Below, piece by piece: positions 18,064 to 27,016 of a DNA stretch of 64,000 bases. The number at the start of each line of letters is the position of its first letter. The first letter of the stretch is position 1. The notes under the pieces were generated by a model. That model had not been told where the DNA came from. It searched no databases and saw only the letters and a program-made list of their open reading frames with translations. The stretch spans positions 1-64,000 of the forward strand of contig CANMKA010000009.1 in assembly GCA_947498355.1 (NCBI GenBank), written 5' to 3'. The stretch comes from an uncultured Paraglaciecola sp. (GTDB taxonomy: Bacteria > Pseudomonadota > Gammaproteobacteria > Enterobacterales > Alteromonadaceae). The position numbers and the translations under genes are program-made.

Positions 18064-18447
18064 CTATTTGCCAGGACCAGCTTCCCAGGTGCCGCCGTTA
18101 GCGCTGCAACTCTGTTGCATAAAGGCCATGTCATTTTTGTACAAATACGACACATAAGGCAAAGGCACACCAGATTGCATTTTCAAGCCTTTGCACACCC
18201 CTTTGTAATTGGCTGGGCAAGCTGACAGGTAACGCGCTTTAAAGGTAAACAATTCATTACTGACTGGCTCACACACCTGCTTAAATTGTGCATCAGTCAG
18301 AGTCAGATTCTTAATACAGGTCTCGGTATTGCCATACTCGGAAAACGACTGCTGTAAACAATGTGACGACTCGCTGGCGATGGTTGAACCACTTACACAA
18401 ACAAACACGGCTGATACAACCGATACCACATAACTCAACATTCTCAT
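18064..18447 (-). CDS. Secreted cysteine-containing protein of unknown function
   Basis: The protein has 127 residues with a signal peptide (about 1-24, ending TIAS). The mature part contains seven Cys and ends SCSANGGTWEAGPGK, so disulfides in the periplasm are likely. It starts at ATG 18447, only two bases after the stop of the large membrane protein gene, and its ribosome site AAGGAG lies inside the end of that gene, so the two are co-translated. No family recognised. Confidence 0.6.
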   Translation of the reverse strand: MRMLSYVVSVVSAVFVCVSGSTIASESSHCLQQSFSEYGNTETCIKNLTLTDAQFKQVCEPVSNELFTFKARYLSACPANYKGVCKGLKMQSGVPLPYVSYLYKNDMAFMQQSCSANGGTWEAGPGK

Positions 18448-18448
18448 T

Positions 18449-20341
18449 TTACGCTCCTTGTTGTTGATCGGAATTTTCTTGATCTTGGCGAAGTTTACCT
18501 GCCGCCTGTTGCTCTAGCACAGCATCAGCGCTACTTTCCATCTGTGCGGACAAGCCATTGGTGTTGGCTCGACTCGCCTCATTTACCCTGAAAATGGTCT
18601 CAGCACTACTTAAGTCGCGCTCATTGGTCAAAGACGCCAAGGCCTCGCGGCTTTGCAAAAACTGTTTAATTTCGGCCACTATGCCATGTAGCTCCTGATC
18701 GTTTTTATCCATTTGCATAACGTAGCGGGGAGATTCCAAGTTTGACGCACCTGAGGTGGCAAAAGTAGAGGTAACAATGCGCGAAGTGATGACCCAAGGC
18801 GTAATCGAACTCCTCACGACCACATTTTCAGAGCGAGTTGAATCGTGAATTGACATACCCGTAGAAACTTTACTCTCGGTGAAAGTGCCGTCGGTCTTCA
18901 TCCACATCAATAGGCTATTGAACTGCATTTCTGCCCAAAATAAGCGCGTGCCACGTTCGAGGATCTTGGCGCCCGAACTCACGGTCAACCAGCTAAACAG
19001 CAGCACGAGAAAACCACTTAGTTGCAAACCAAACTTCTGCCACAAGTCATCTGACACCCGTGAATCAAGCAAATTGGCTACCACAAACTCCTGTAGTTCA
19101 TAACCCTTAAAAACCGTAAAAAACAACAATAGCGCCGACACAAACACCATGCCTTGTGCCACTGCCGTCGCCAACAATCTAAACGCTTTGAACTTGGCGC
19201 TGTAGTTGATAGTACTCAACTCTGGCTGTGTTTCCATAAGCAACTTGCCTTTAAAGCTGCCTTTACCTTGACTCTGCTCTTTTAACTGAGGGTCAAACTC
19301 TTGATACATGCGGTTCGGCACTTCTTTGTAGCGGCGATTGGCCAGCACAATATTTTCAATGTTGATAAAGATCTCGTCAGGGTGAATAGACTCCTGAAGG
19401 TTGTCGCGAAACTCGCTGACCTCAGTACTTGGCTTAGCGAGAGTTAACCGCTCTCGCACCATCACCCAAAACAGACCTACCACTGCAGCTAAGGTCAACA
19501 TCAGTACAACCAAATTCCACCAAGCTTCAAACACCAATACATCGGCCACCAGTTGCTGAACTCGGTCAGTGGTCACTGTGTCTAAGCGACTGTAACCAAA
19601 CCCAGTGACAACAGGCACGATGATCGCGAAGCTGAGTAACTTGGCCAACCCCGCCACATTTTTAGGCTGTAGCCGCGCAGCCTGCTTGGACTGTAAAAAA
19701 GCTGCAGCTTGTTTCCACTGAAATAACAAGTAAAGCAATAGCACTATGGACAGCACTGGCGTAATCAGCGAGCCAGCTTGGCCCACTAAACCCGACACCG
19801 AAACAAAATACGCAATGCCAAATGCAAACAGACCCACGGCAGCAAATACCAATAGCCCAGCAATATCTTGGACAAAATTTCGAATGGGAAAAGGCGCAAA
19901 AATCAATCGCGGTAACAAAGTATGGATAAGTCTGGCAATCCAGCCTTCGGGCTCTCTAAAGGTCGCATTCTTGCGGCCCATCAGCATGGATTCTAACTCT
20001 TGGCCGTCGTAAACAGTTTGTTGGCGCTCGGCGTTGGCGTTGTCTTTTTCGCTGGGATTGTAATTGAACGCCAAAGAGGTAGGGACCGAACGCCCTACAA
20101 AGTACTTAAACAGTTGAAACACGCCAGTACCTGCGTGGCGCAATCCTATACCCACTAACGCTAAACCGAGCAGCGCATCGACCCAAGCCAAACCAATGCT
20201 GGTTTTCAAATCGATTGCCACACCGAGTAAAGCAAATACACCCAAACCGACAATCGCCGCGCCGCTTAGCGCTTTGGCAATCCCTTCTTGTTTAAACGGG
20301 TTAGTGATACCTAAGGTATTGGTACCAAATTCATATGCCAT
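18449..20341 (-). CDS. Large multi-pass membrane protein of unknown function
   Basis: This 630-residue protein has hydrophobic segments near residues 27-47, 53-70, 155-180, 188-210, 228-250, 268-292, 385-410 and 440-460, and polar loops including a roughly 90-residue one (300-385) and a C-terminal soluble tail (about 470-630, Ser/Gln/Ala-rich at the end). Early repeats GLGVFALLGVAIDLKT and DALLGLALVGIGLRHAG look like a DUF1206-like pair of helices, but I cannot confirm a family. It forms a pair with the secreted protein gene that follows. Confidence 0.6.
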   Translation of the reverse strand: MAYEFGTNTLGITNPFKQEGIAKALSGAAIVGLGVFALLGVAIDLKTSIGLAWVDALLGLALVGIGLRHAGTGVFQLFKYFVGRSVPTSLAFNYNPSEKDNANAERQQTVYDGQELESMLMGRKNATFREPEGWIARLIHTLLPRLIFAPFPIRNFVQDIAGLLVFAAVGLFAFGIAYFVSVSGLVGQAGSLITPVLSIVLLLYLLFQWKQAAAFLQSKQAARLQPKNVAGLAKLLSFAIIVPVVTGFGYSRLDTVTTDRVQQLVADVLVFEAWWNLVVLMLTLAAVVGLFWVMVRERLTLAKPSTEVSEFRDNLQESIHPDEIFINIENIVLANRRYKEVPNRMYQEFDPQLKEQSQGKGSFKGKLLMETQPELSTINYSAKFKAFRLLATAVAQGMVFVSALLLFFTVFKGYELQEFVVANLLDSRVSDDLWQKFGLQLSGFLVLLFSWLTVSSGAKILERGTRLFWAEMQFNSLLMWMKTDGTFTESKVSTGMSIHDSTRSENVVVRSSITPWVITSRIVTSTFATSGASNLESPRYVMQMDKNDQELHGIVAEIKQFLQSREALASLTNERDLSSAETIFRVNEASRANTNGLSAQMESSADAVLEQQAAGKLRQDQENSDQQQGA

Positions 20342-20426
20342 ATCAACATTCCTTATTTCTAACCAAATATACTACATCCACAAAACAGCAAGTTACTATA
20401 CGATACTCTGCCCTGATACACGAACA

Positions 20427-20463
20427 AAAAAGGGCCACAACAAAATATTGCTGTGGCCCTTTT
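20427..20463 (-). terminator. Terminator after katG
   Basis: Stem AAAAGGGCCACA (20427-20438) pairs with TGTGGCCCTTTT (20452-20463) around a 13-base loop, 58 bases beyond the katG stop. The A/T flanks could allow action in both directions. Confidence 0.8.
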
Positions 20464-20521
20464 ATGCCTCCTAAAATGCGTGAATTCAGATAATCACAAA
20501 TAAAAGCTCATCAGGCCCTTA

Positions 20522-22792
20522 TCACTGTCGGTCGTTGTTCATCACCTTGACCCAAGCAGCGACAAAATCTTCAACAAACTTCTGTTTTGACGTATCAAAT
20601 GCATAAACCTCAGAGACCGCTCGTAGCTCGGAGTTTGAACCAAAAATCAAATCAACCGAAGTGGCCGTCCAGCGCTTAGTACCAGTTTTGCGCGCTAACC
20701 CTTGATAAACCCCATCCACTTCAGATTTTTGCCACTGAGTCGACATATCCAATAGGTTAACAAAAAAGTCGTTGCTCAATGCGCCCGGGTTGTCAGTCAA
20801 CACACCATGGCTGTCGCCTTTATGATTGGCACTCAACACTCTAAGGCCACCCACCAACACTGTCATCTCAGGCACGGTCAAATCAAGCTTATCCGCTTTA
20901 TCGACCAAGGCTTGAGTCGGAGACAAATAGCTGTGCTGTGCATCAAAGTAGTTGATAAATCCGTCGGCGTGAGATTCCAGCAAGGCAAAAGACTTAGGAT
21001 CAGTTTGCGCTGGCGTAGCATCTCCTCTACCTAAGGTAAAAGGCACTTCAATATCAAATCCAGCCTCGCCAGCGGCCTTTTCAATCGCTGCCGCACCGCC
21101 TAACACAATCAAATCAGCAAGAGATATATGTTTTTTAGAAAATATACTGCCGTGATTTTGTTGCTGAATATCCTTTAATACATCTAACACTTTAGTTAGC
21201 TGTTGTGGGTTGTTTACCGCCCATTGGTTTTGCGGAGCAAGGGCTACCCGCGCGCCATCTGCTCCACCGCGCATATCGGTATCGCGATAAGACGATGCTG
21301 AGGCCCAAGCAGTACTGACCAACTCTGCAGTCGTCAATCCCGAGTCCAAAATTTGTCGTTTCAACTTGTCGACCTGCTTAGCTGAAACCGTCGAGCGCGT
21401 ATCGTCGCTAATCGGATCTTGCCAGAGCTTTTCGCCTTCAGGTACTTCATTGCCTAAGAAGTTGCGACTGGGCCCCATATCTCGGTGAGTAAGCTTGTAC
21501 CACGCCTTGGCAAAGGCCAATTGATATTCTTTGGGATCAGCAAGGAACCGCTCAGCAATCTTGCGATAAGCAGGGTCGGCCTTTAACGCCAAGTCTGCGG
21601 TAGTCATCACGGGTGGGTTGAACTTACCCTCAATGTGCGCGTCTGGCACTACCCTGTGTAATGACTCATCAGTGGGTATCCATTGAATGGCACCTGCTGG
21701 ACTGCGGGTTTGTTTCCAATCAAAATTCAGTAAATTACTCAAATACAGAGAGGTCCACTGAGTCGGCGCTTGTGTCCATGCCCCCTCTAAACCACTGGTC
21801 ACAGTGTCTTCCGAGTGGCCTTTACCGCATTTATTTTTCCAACCTAAGCCTTGCTCTTCTATACCTGCCGCCGCTGGCTCACGCTCTAAACAGTCGGACG
21901 GTTTGTGCGCGCCGTGCATTTTTCCAAATGTATGACCTCCTGCAATTAACGCCAGTGTTTCTTCATCGTTCATAGCCATGCGCTCAAACGCGACTCTGAT
22001 ATTTTTAGCTGAGCCCTTAGGATCAGGCACACCTTTAGGACCCTCAGGGTTAACGTAAATCAACCCCATATGCGTTGCCCCTAGAGGTCGCTGTAACTTG
22101 CCATCTCGTGTTTCTCGATCACTCGCTAACATTTCGACCTCTGGCCCCCAGTACACCATATCTGGCTCCCAGTCATCGGCTCGACCACCAGCAAAACCGT
22201 AGGTTTCAAAGCCCATATTTTCAAGGGCGACATTCCCCGCGAGCACCATCAAATCTGACCAAGACAACTGCTCACCATACGCTTGTTTTATTGGCCATAA
22301 CAAACGGCGAGCTTTATCTAGATTGCCGTTGTCTGGCCAGCTATTTAGGGGCTCAAAGCGTTGCTGGCCACCACCTGCGCCGCCTCGTCCATCTAACGTG
22401 CGGTAAGTACCAGCACTATGCCAAGTCATGCGGATAAAAAATGGACCGTAATTGCCAAAATCGGCCGGCCACCAGTCTTGAGATTCCGTCATCAACTTGT
22501 TGAGATCGGCTTTTACTGCGTCTAAATCTAATTTATTGAATTCAGTCGCATAATCAAAAGATGGGCCATAGGGGTTCGAGCGAAGGTCGTGGTCACGCAA
22601 CGCCGACAAATCCAGTTGCTCTGGCCACCAAAACAAATTGGATTTGGCTTGCCCGCTGACGGTAATACCAGACCCCACAGCGCCCTTGGGCTTACTGGTT
22701 TCTTGGGCATACAAGCTGCTAGAAAGAGAGAGTAAAATGCCACCAGCTAATGCAGATAGCGCGTAAATGCCTGAGTGTTTGTTGTTTTTCAT
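20522..22792 (-). CDS. katG: Catalase-peroxidase with signal peptide (periplasmic KatG)
   Basis: This heme enzyme removes hydrogen peroxide by catalase and peroxidase activity. From ATG 22792 it has about 756 residues; an in-frame upstream start would destroy the signal peptide. Residues 1-30 form a signal peptide ([20 protein letters not shown]), so the enzyme is exported, unlike the usual cytoplasmic KatG. Distal residues are in [11 protein letters not shown], the adduct Tyr is in [10 protein letters not shown] and the proximal His is in [13 protein letters not shown]; the C-terminal degenerate half is complete. It is a single gene with its own terminator. Confidence 0.93.
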   Translation of the reverse strand: MKNNKHSGIYALSALAGGILLSLSSSLYAQETSKPKGAVGSGITVSGQAKSNLFWWPEQLDLSALRDHDLRSNPYGPSFDYATEFNKLDLDAVKADLNKLMTESQDWWPADFGNYGPFFIRMTWHSAGTYRTLDGRGGAGGGQQRFEPLNSWPDNGNLDKARRLLWPIKQAYGEQLSWSDLMVLAGNVALENMGFETYGFAGGRADDWEPDMVYWGPEVEMLASDRETRDGKLQRPLGATHMGLIYVNPEGPKGVPDPKGSAKNIRVAFERMAMNDEETLALIAGGHTFGKMHGAHKPSDCLEREPAAAGIEEQGLGWKNKCGKGHSEDTVTSGLEGAWTQAPTQWTSLYLSNLLNFDWKQTRSPAGAIQWIPTDESLHRVVPDAHIEGKFNPPVMTTADLALKADPAYRKIAERFLADPKEYQLAFAKAWYKLTHRDMGPSRNFLGNEVPEGEKLWQDPISDDTRSTVSAKQVDKLKRQILDSGLTTAELVSTAWASASSYRDTDMRGGADGARVALAPQNQWAVNNPQQLTKVLDVLKDIQQQNHGSIFSKKHISLADLIVLGGAAAIEKAAGEAGFDIEVPFTLGRGDATPAQTDPKSFALLESHADGFINYFDAQHSYLSPTQALVDKADKLDLTVPEMTVLVGGLRVLSANHKGDSHGVLTDNPGALSNDFFVNLLDMSTQWQKSEVDGVYQGLARKTGTKRWTATSVDLIFGSNSELRAVSEVYAFDTSKQKFVEDFVAAWVKVMNNDRQ

Positions 22793-23280
22793 TTTTATGC
22801 CTACAGAGTGAAGGTTAAGAACCAAGTGCCCCAAGTGTAGGAGTCAATCCCGCAACGGGACATATGAAAAAACTGATGGTCACTATCGAAAATACTAAAC
22901 GTCAGGAAATCTAATAAAAATCATATTAAAATCAAATAACTAACAATATTAACAAATTTATCACATTTATGCTGGAGCAAAAGTTCTGTTCACTCACCTC
23001 ACTTTAACTCAATCTACTCTGGAAGCTCATACTGGTTTTTGTTAAAGAACGTTTGATACATAGCCATAGCAGAGCATAAACGCCACCTTCAAAATACCTG
23101 TATGCCGAGGGACGCTAACATATGTGAAGAATAGGAAAAATCCGAGTTGCACAGACTCCGCAAATCGACTCAACTGATTATCAGGTTAATAATGGCGATA
23201 AAGCTGTGTTCAAAGCAGAGAAAACGCTGATTTCCCAGATTTCAACACAAACTAACGCAAGGTTTACCTAGCCGCAGAAA
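22793..23280. other. Intergenic stretch upstream of katG
   Basis: No gene that I can support. The katG promoter should lie in its left part. I found no convincing OxyR or Fur site by eye. Confidence 0.4.
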
Positions 23281-23976
23281 TTAAAAATCGGTCACTAAGT
23301 GCATTCCAAACCAAAAGATATCATTTTTGGACTCAGGTTCGACCCTAACTAAATGACCACCAATTGACTGCTCAAGCTGAAGATTAATCAACAGTGATTG
23401 GTTCCAAGAAAAGGTCATGACTGCGCCTACATTAGTGCTAGTGTACCCGCTATTGGCCTCTACAATATAGCCGTTATCATATGAGCCAGACAAATAAGGG
23501 GCCAGTGTAACCTTAGGGTTAATCTGATACTGAGTGCTCACACCTAAGGTAGTAAAGTATCCATTTTGCTCAGTGCTATATACAAAATTGAAAAAAGGCT
23601 CAGCACCGCTTTGAGTCAACCAAGTTAAGTCTAAGCCTATCTCGTTATCACTCAGATCATCAGCAAAAAACTCAATGCGAGTTGCGCTAAATGAATAGCC
23701 TATGCCTGCCCACGAATTTTGATAAATAAGGGTAAGATTCAATTCGTCGTAATTGCTTCTACCTTCTTCAGACCAGCCATAAGTAGATGCAAACAACACA
23801 TTGTCGTTAAACTCCTTCGCCCAAGAGGCCCAATAGATCCCACCGCTTTGTAAATTATCGCGCCCCTCACTGATATAGCGATTATCAAACCCTACGGATA
23901 CTTGATTTTTGGCATAACTGGCCGCAGAGCCAACAAAACATAAAAATAAACACACAAAATTTAAATAATTAAACAA
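23281..23976 (-). CDS. Small outer-membrane beta-barrel protein (TorF/porin-like)
   Basis: This 231-residue protein has a signal peptide (FVCLFLCFVGSAASYA, about 8-23), then alternating amphipathic strands (QVSVGFDNRYISEGRDNL, IYWASWAKEF, GIGYSFSATRIEFF) and a C-terminal Phe, typical of 8-12-stranded outer-membrane barrels. It resembles putative porins of the TorF type, but I am not certain. No ATG is available: TTG at 23976 is the best start, since an in-frame stop lies shortly upstream. It has no operon partner. Confidence 0.6.
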   Translation of the reverse strand: MFNYLNFVCLFLCFVGSAASYAKNQVSVGFDNRYISEGRDNLQSGGIYWASWAKEFNDNVLFASTYGWSEEGRSNYDELNLTLIYQNSWAGIGYSFSATRIEFFADDLSDNEIGLDLTWLTQSGAEPFFNFVYSTEQNGYFTTLGVSTQYQINPKVTLAPYLSGSYDNGYIVEANSGYTSTNVGAVMTFSWNQSLLINLQLEQSIGGHLVRVEPESKNDIFWFGMHLVTDF

Positions 23977-24093
23977 GCTTTCAAAATCACTTTACATACA
24001 CACTATCTGTGAATTATACGAGATACACTCAGAAAAACTAATTTATTAACCACTCTAAGAAAGGAGGTTTATTCATAAAACAGGCGTAAATGT

Positions 24094-24209
24094 TACTGGG
24101 CGAGGTCAAACACCAAAGTAAACTTAGCTCCTCCAAGGTGAGCGCAATCATCAAGACTCAATAAGGCGTTGTGCCACTGTGCAATGCGGGTCACAATTGC
24201 CAACCCCGT
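24094..24209 (-). pseudogene. Remnant of a sensor histidine kinase (C-terminal end)
   Basis: Reading the minus strand from 24209 gives TGLAIVTRIAQWHNALLSL and then GGAKFTLVFDLAQ followed by a stop at 24094. This is the pattern of the last 38 residues of a HATPase_c domain (G2 box, helix, final strands). In the same frame a stop codon lies four codons upstream, so the rest of the kinase is gone or scrambled. The fragment ends beside one of two duplicated terminators. Confidence 0.6.
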
Positions 24210-24271
24210 AACGCATCAATACTGATTTAGCTGCCTCTGTTTGCCACGAGTAAGAAAGAGGCCAAACAAAA

Positions 24272-24296
24272 AGCCCTACCGGCAGGCAGGGCTTTT
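24272..24296 (-). terminator. Terminator after the glycoside hydrolase gene (copy 1)
   Basis: Hairpin AGCCCT...AGGGCT with flanking A and T runs, 41 bases beyond the stop. The 25-bp core and adjoining CCAAACAAAA are repeated almost exactly at 26969-26993. Confidence 0.8.
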
Positions 24297-24337
24297 GATG
24301 AAGATCACTTACGTGATTAACCGCGGCGTTAGAAAGG

Positions 24338-26518
24338 TTAACCTCCTACTCGAATTAACTCCCATCTCGCCCGTCTGTTACTTCCAGGTCTGCTGGTTGT
24401 AGTATTGATTGAATTCGATCTGTCTTCTAAGAATCGATCTGTATTGGTTGCTCTAATAGTAAATACACCATCGGCTATTTCTACTACATCATACTTTTTA
24501 TCATTGTCATTTCTTGGGGTTCTGTCGGTAACAGTTATTGTGTTACTTGAGGCAATAGTGCGCAAAATACCCGTGCCAGTTCCAGCTTCTTTTCTGATAT
24601 CGATATTGTAGTAATCGCCCTGTCTGATAAATCTCCACTGTTTATCAAAGCCGCTTTGAGACGTGCTGGTATCAAGATTAGCGTTGTTTCCATCTAAAAA
24701 GCGACCCGTTTCAACGTTACGAACTTTGTACCAACTGCCATCAAGATTACTTGCAGAAGAATTCGACTCAACCAAACGTACCTCTACTTTGGCAATCATG
24801 AATGATTCTAGGTTAACGTGCATAGCGGCCAACGAACGACCCGTTGCATTACCCATGGCAAGGGTACTGCCGCTGATCCAACGCCCTGGAGTAATAGTGT
24901 TGTACTCTACAAGTGCATTTGCATCTTCTTCTAGCTGGGCAAGCCTGGCTCGACGTACAGAGCCACTGCCAGCGATAGAGCGGCGAGTACTGCCGTAAGT
25001 CGCATTACTTCGATTGTCAATCCACCCCCCGTTTCGCTCTTGTGTTCTGTAGTTAGAGTGCAGATCTTTTAGCTTGTTAAAACCGCTTTGCTCTCGGCCA
25101 TAAGGAATAATTCTGTATTCATAGTTGGTGCCTGGTTCAACGGGCAGTGTCATACGCAAGTTAACGCGCTCTTCACTCGAGGCATAAGCAGGCCTGTGGC
25201 TATAATTTGACACTAAAGCATTGTAGGTTCTATCGTTGCCAGTTCCGGTTGTAGTAAAAATACCGTCAATTACATTTGAGTTATCGGTATCTATGGTGCT
25301 GGTGTAGCGATAGCGTGTTTCACCAACCATAGTGTCTAATAAACCCAGCGCCATACGTTGCGGTGAATACAAATTACCAATTGAGCCATTACCCCATTGA
25401 TTGATCTGTCTTACATTTCGCTCGTAAGCCATTCTGGCAAGGCGAACCATAAACGAAGAACCGTGAGACGTGCCTACGTTGACAATTGGACCTGAGCCAA
25501 AGTTGGTAAACAACCAAAATTCATGAACCTCAAATGGTACATCACTTCTTACATTTGGATTGTTTCTAAAAGGCCCTACTGCATCGTCAAACCACTTGAT
25601 AGGATCCAAGCCACCTAGGCCTCCCTCTAATCGATCAAAAAACGGATAGTAAGAGACACCAAAAAAGTCATAATCAACGTCGTTTCTGTTTGCCCAGTCG
25701 ATAAAACGATTACCAAACGAGGTAATAGGGTTACCTCGGTAATCTAGTCTTGGCTGACCATTTTGCATGGCAGCAAAGGTTGCTTCTCTGAAGTGCACGC
25801 CAACAATGGCATTAGGTAAAACTGAACGAACCGCGTTTAAGGTTCTTCTGTAGTGATTAAAGTACTCGGTTGCTGTACCCGCCCAGTGCCCTGGAGTATC
25901 AATCTCTGAGCCTACACGGAATCGCCATTGAGAGACAGTAGACGCACCAAATTCGTCGACTAAGCGTTGAATCGTTGCAGTAATGAACTGCGACCATGCA
26001 TTTCTTCTATCAGGTGGCAGGGCGTTACCGTAAGTTTCGATCTCGGTAGAACGTAAAAAGTTTTCACCATCAAAATTATCAACAAATGTATGGTCGTTTT
26101 GAAAATCCCAAGGCGGGTTATCTAGAACGATTTGATTAACTCGAATACCCACAGCTCTGTACTGCCTTATTTTGTCAATGAGCTGGTCAAAATCGTAAAC
26201 ATCGCTGCCATTTTCTCTGGAATATAAATCGCCAGAAAAGTCTTTGGCTGGGTTTCCATCTATGCTGGTTCGCCATCCACCCAGAGTTCGAATGAAGTTT
26301 AGTTTTCTGGTTTCTCCTTTGAATTCACCTACGGTTTCAACGCGCCCTGAAAAAATTTTGTTTTCTACGCTCCAGAAATTAAAAATCTCACCGCGACGAT
26401 TGCTATCGTCGGCATAATTCACGTTCAAGGTTGATTGAGCTAAGCTCGCAGTTGATGTCAGTATGCTCATCCCTAACGCTACACTGAGAAATTTTTTTAC
26501 TGTGCTAAATTTTTTCAT
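24338..26518 (-). CDS. Secreted clan GH-A glycoside hydrolase with C-terminal beta-trefoil
   Basis: The protein has 726 residues from ATG 26518, which follows GCAGGTGTCTT. A signal peptide (1-28, ending SLAQ) precedes a TIM-barrel-like domain (about 30-400). Likely acid/base Glu205 lies in WRFRVGSEID and likely nucleophile Glu330 or Glu333 in VPFEVHEFW. A beta-sandwich follows (about 400-560), then a RICIN/AbfB-like trefoil (about 590-726) with repeated W.....G.Y.I and GRFLDG/DRFLED units. The layout resembles GH39 or the GH86 agarase/porphyranase group, so a marine polysaccharide substrate is probable, but I cannot fix the family. It stands alone between two copies of one terminator. Confidence 0.7.
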   Translation of the reverse strand: MKKFSTVKKFLSVALGMSILTSTASLAQSTLNVNYADDSNRRGEIFNFWSVENKIFSGRVETVGEFKGETRKLNFIRTLGGWRTSIDGNPAKDFSGDLYSRENGSDVYDFDQLIDKIRQYRAVGIRVNQIVLDNPPWDFQNDHTFVDNFDGENFLRSTEIETYGNALPPDRRNAWSQFITATIQRLVDEFGASTVSQWRFRVGSEIDTPGHWAGTATEYFNHYRRTLNAVRSVLPNAIVGVHFREATFAAMQNGQPRLDYRGNPITSFGNRFIDWANRNDVDYDFFGVSYYPFFDRLEGGLGGLDPIKWFDDAVGPFRNNPNVRSDVPFEVHEFWLFTNFGSGPIVNVGTSHGSSFMVRLARMAYERNVRQINQWGNGSIGNLYSPQRMALGLLDTMVGETRYRYTSTIDTDNSNVIDGIFTTTGTGNDRTYNALVSNYSHRPAYASSEERVNLRMTLPVEPGTNYEYRIIPYGREQSGFNKLKDLHSNYRTQERNGGWIDNRSNATYGSTRRSIAGSGSVRRARLAQLEEDANALVEYNTITPGRWISGSTLAMGNATGRSLAAMHVNLESFMIAKVEVRLVESNSSASNLDGSWYKVRNVETGRFLDGNNANLDTSTSQSGFDKQWRFIRQGDYYNIDIRKEAGTGTGILRTIASSNTITVTDRTPRNDNDKKYDVVEIADGVFTIRATNTDRFLEDRSNSINTTTSRPGSNRRARWELIRVGG

Positions 26519-27016
26519 AAGACACCTGCTTCTCCAATGTGTATTTTTATACACAAATGTTAACAACATGTGAAATGCTATTACATTTAGTTATTTAGAG
26601 CAATGCTGGTTAACATTACGAAATATCATTTAGACTTATTGTTTTCACTCAAACCACAGTTAAAGTAACTCATTGAGTAGATGGAAACCTAGCCAGATAG
26701 TTTAGCTTATTGGGTGTTTGGCATAGCATTTAAAAATCTTAAAAGTTCAATATATACAATGAGATAAACTCAAAATATAAAATCAAACCATCTAGTATCA
26801 CCCGCCTCCTAGAGAGCAAATAATTTACCTTAATTTATGACCGAGAGCAGCTTTTAAGATTGGGTTGGAGGAAGGGTAATTGTTAACTTACTGTTATAAT
26901 TTTGCAGGGGTACTATTAGGCGATGCTAGCAATAGTAAGATTACATTTATAAGAGACCAAACAAAAAAAGCCCTACCGGCAGGCAGGGCTTTTATTAAAC
27001 ACGATGAAGTCACAGC
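26519..27016. other. Intergenic stretch upstream of the glycoside hydrolase
   Basis: AT-rich and without a supported gene. Its right end (26950-26995) carries the second copy of the duplicated terminator, which serves proA. The glycoside hydrolase promoter should lie in the part left of about 26800. Confidence 0.5.
26969..26993 (-). terminator. Terminator after proA (copy 2)
   Basis: Hairpin AGCCCT...AGGGCT preceded by an A-run and followed by TTTT, 23 bases beyond the proA stop. The core is identical to the one at 24272-24296. Confidence 0.8.

Noticed and set aside
21661..22437. Open frames opposite katG
   Set aside because: They lie wholly inside the well-supported katG coding sequence on the other strand and have no ribosome sites or recognisable domains.
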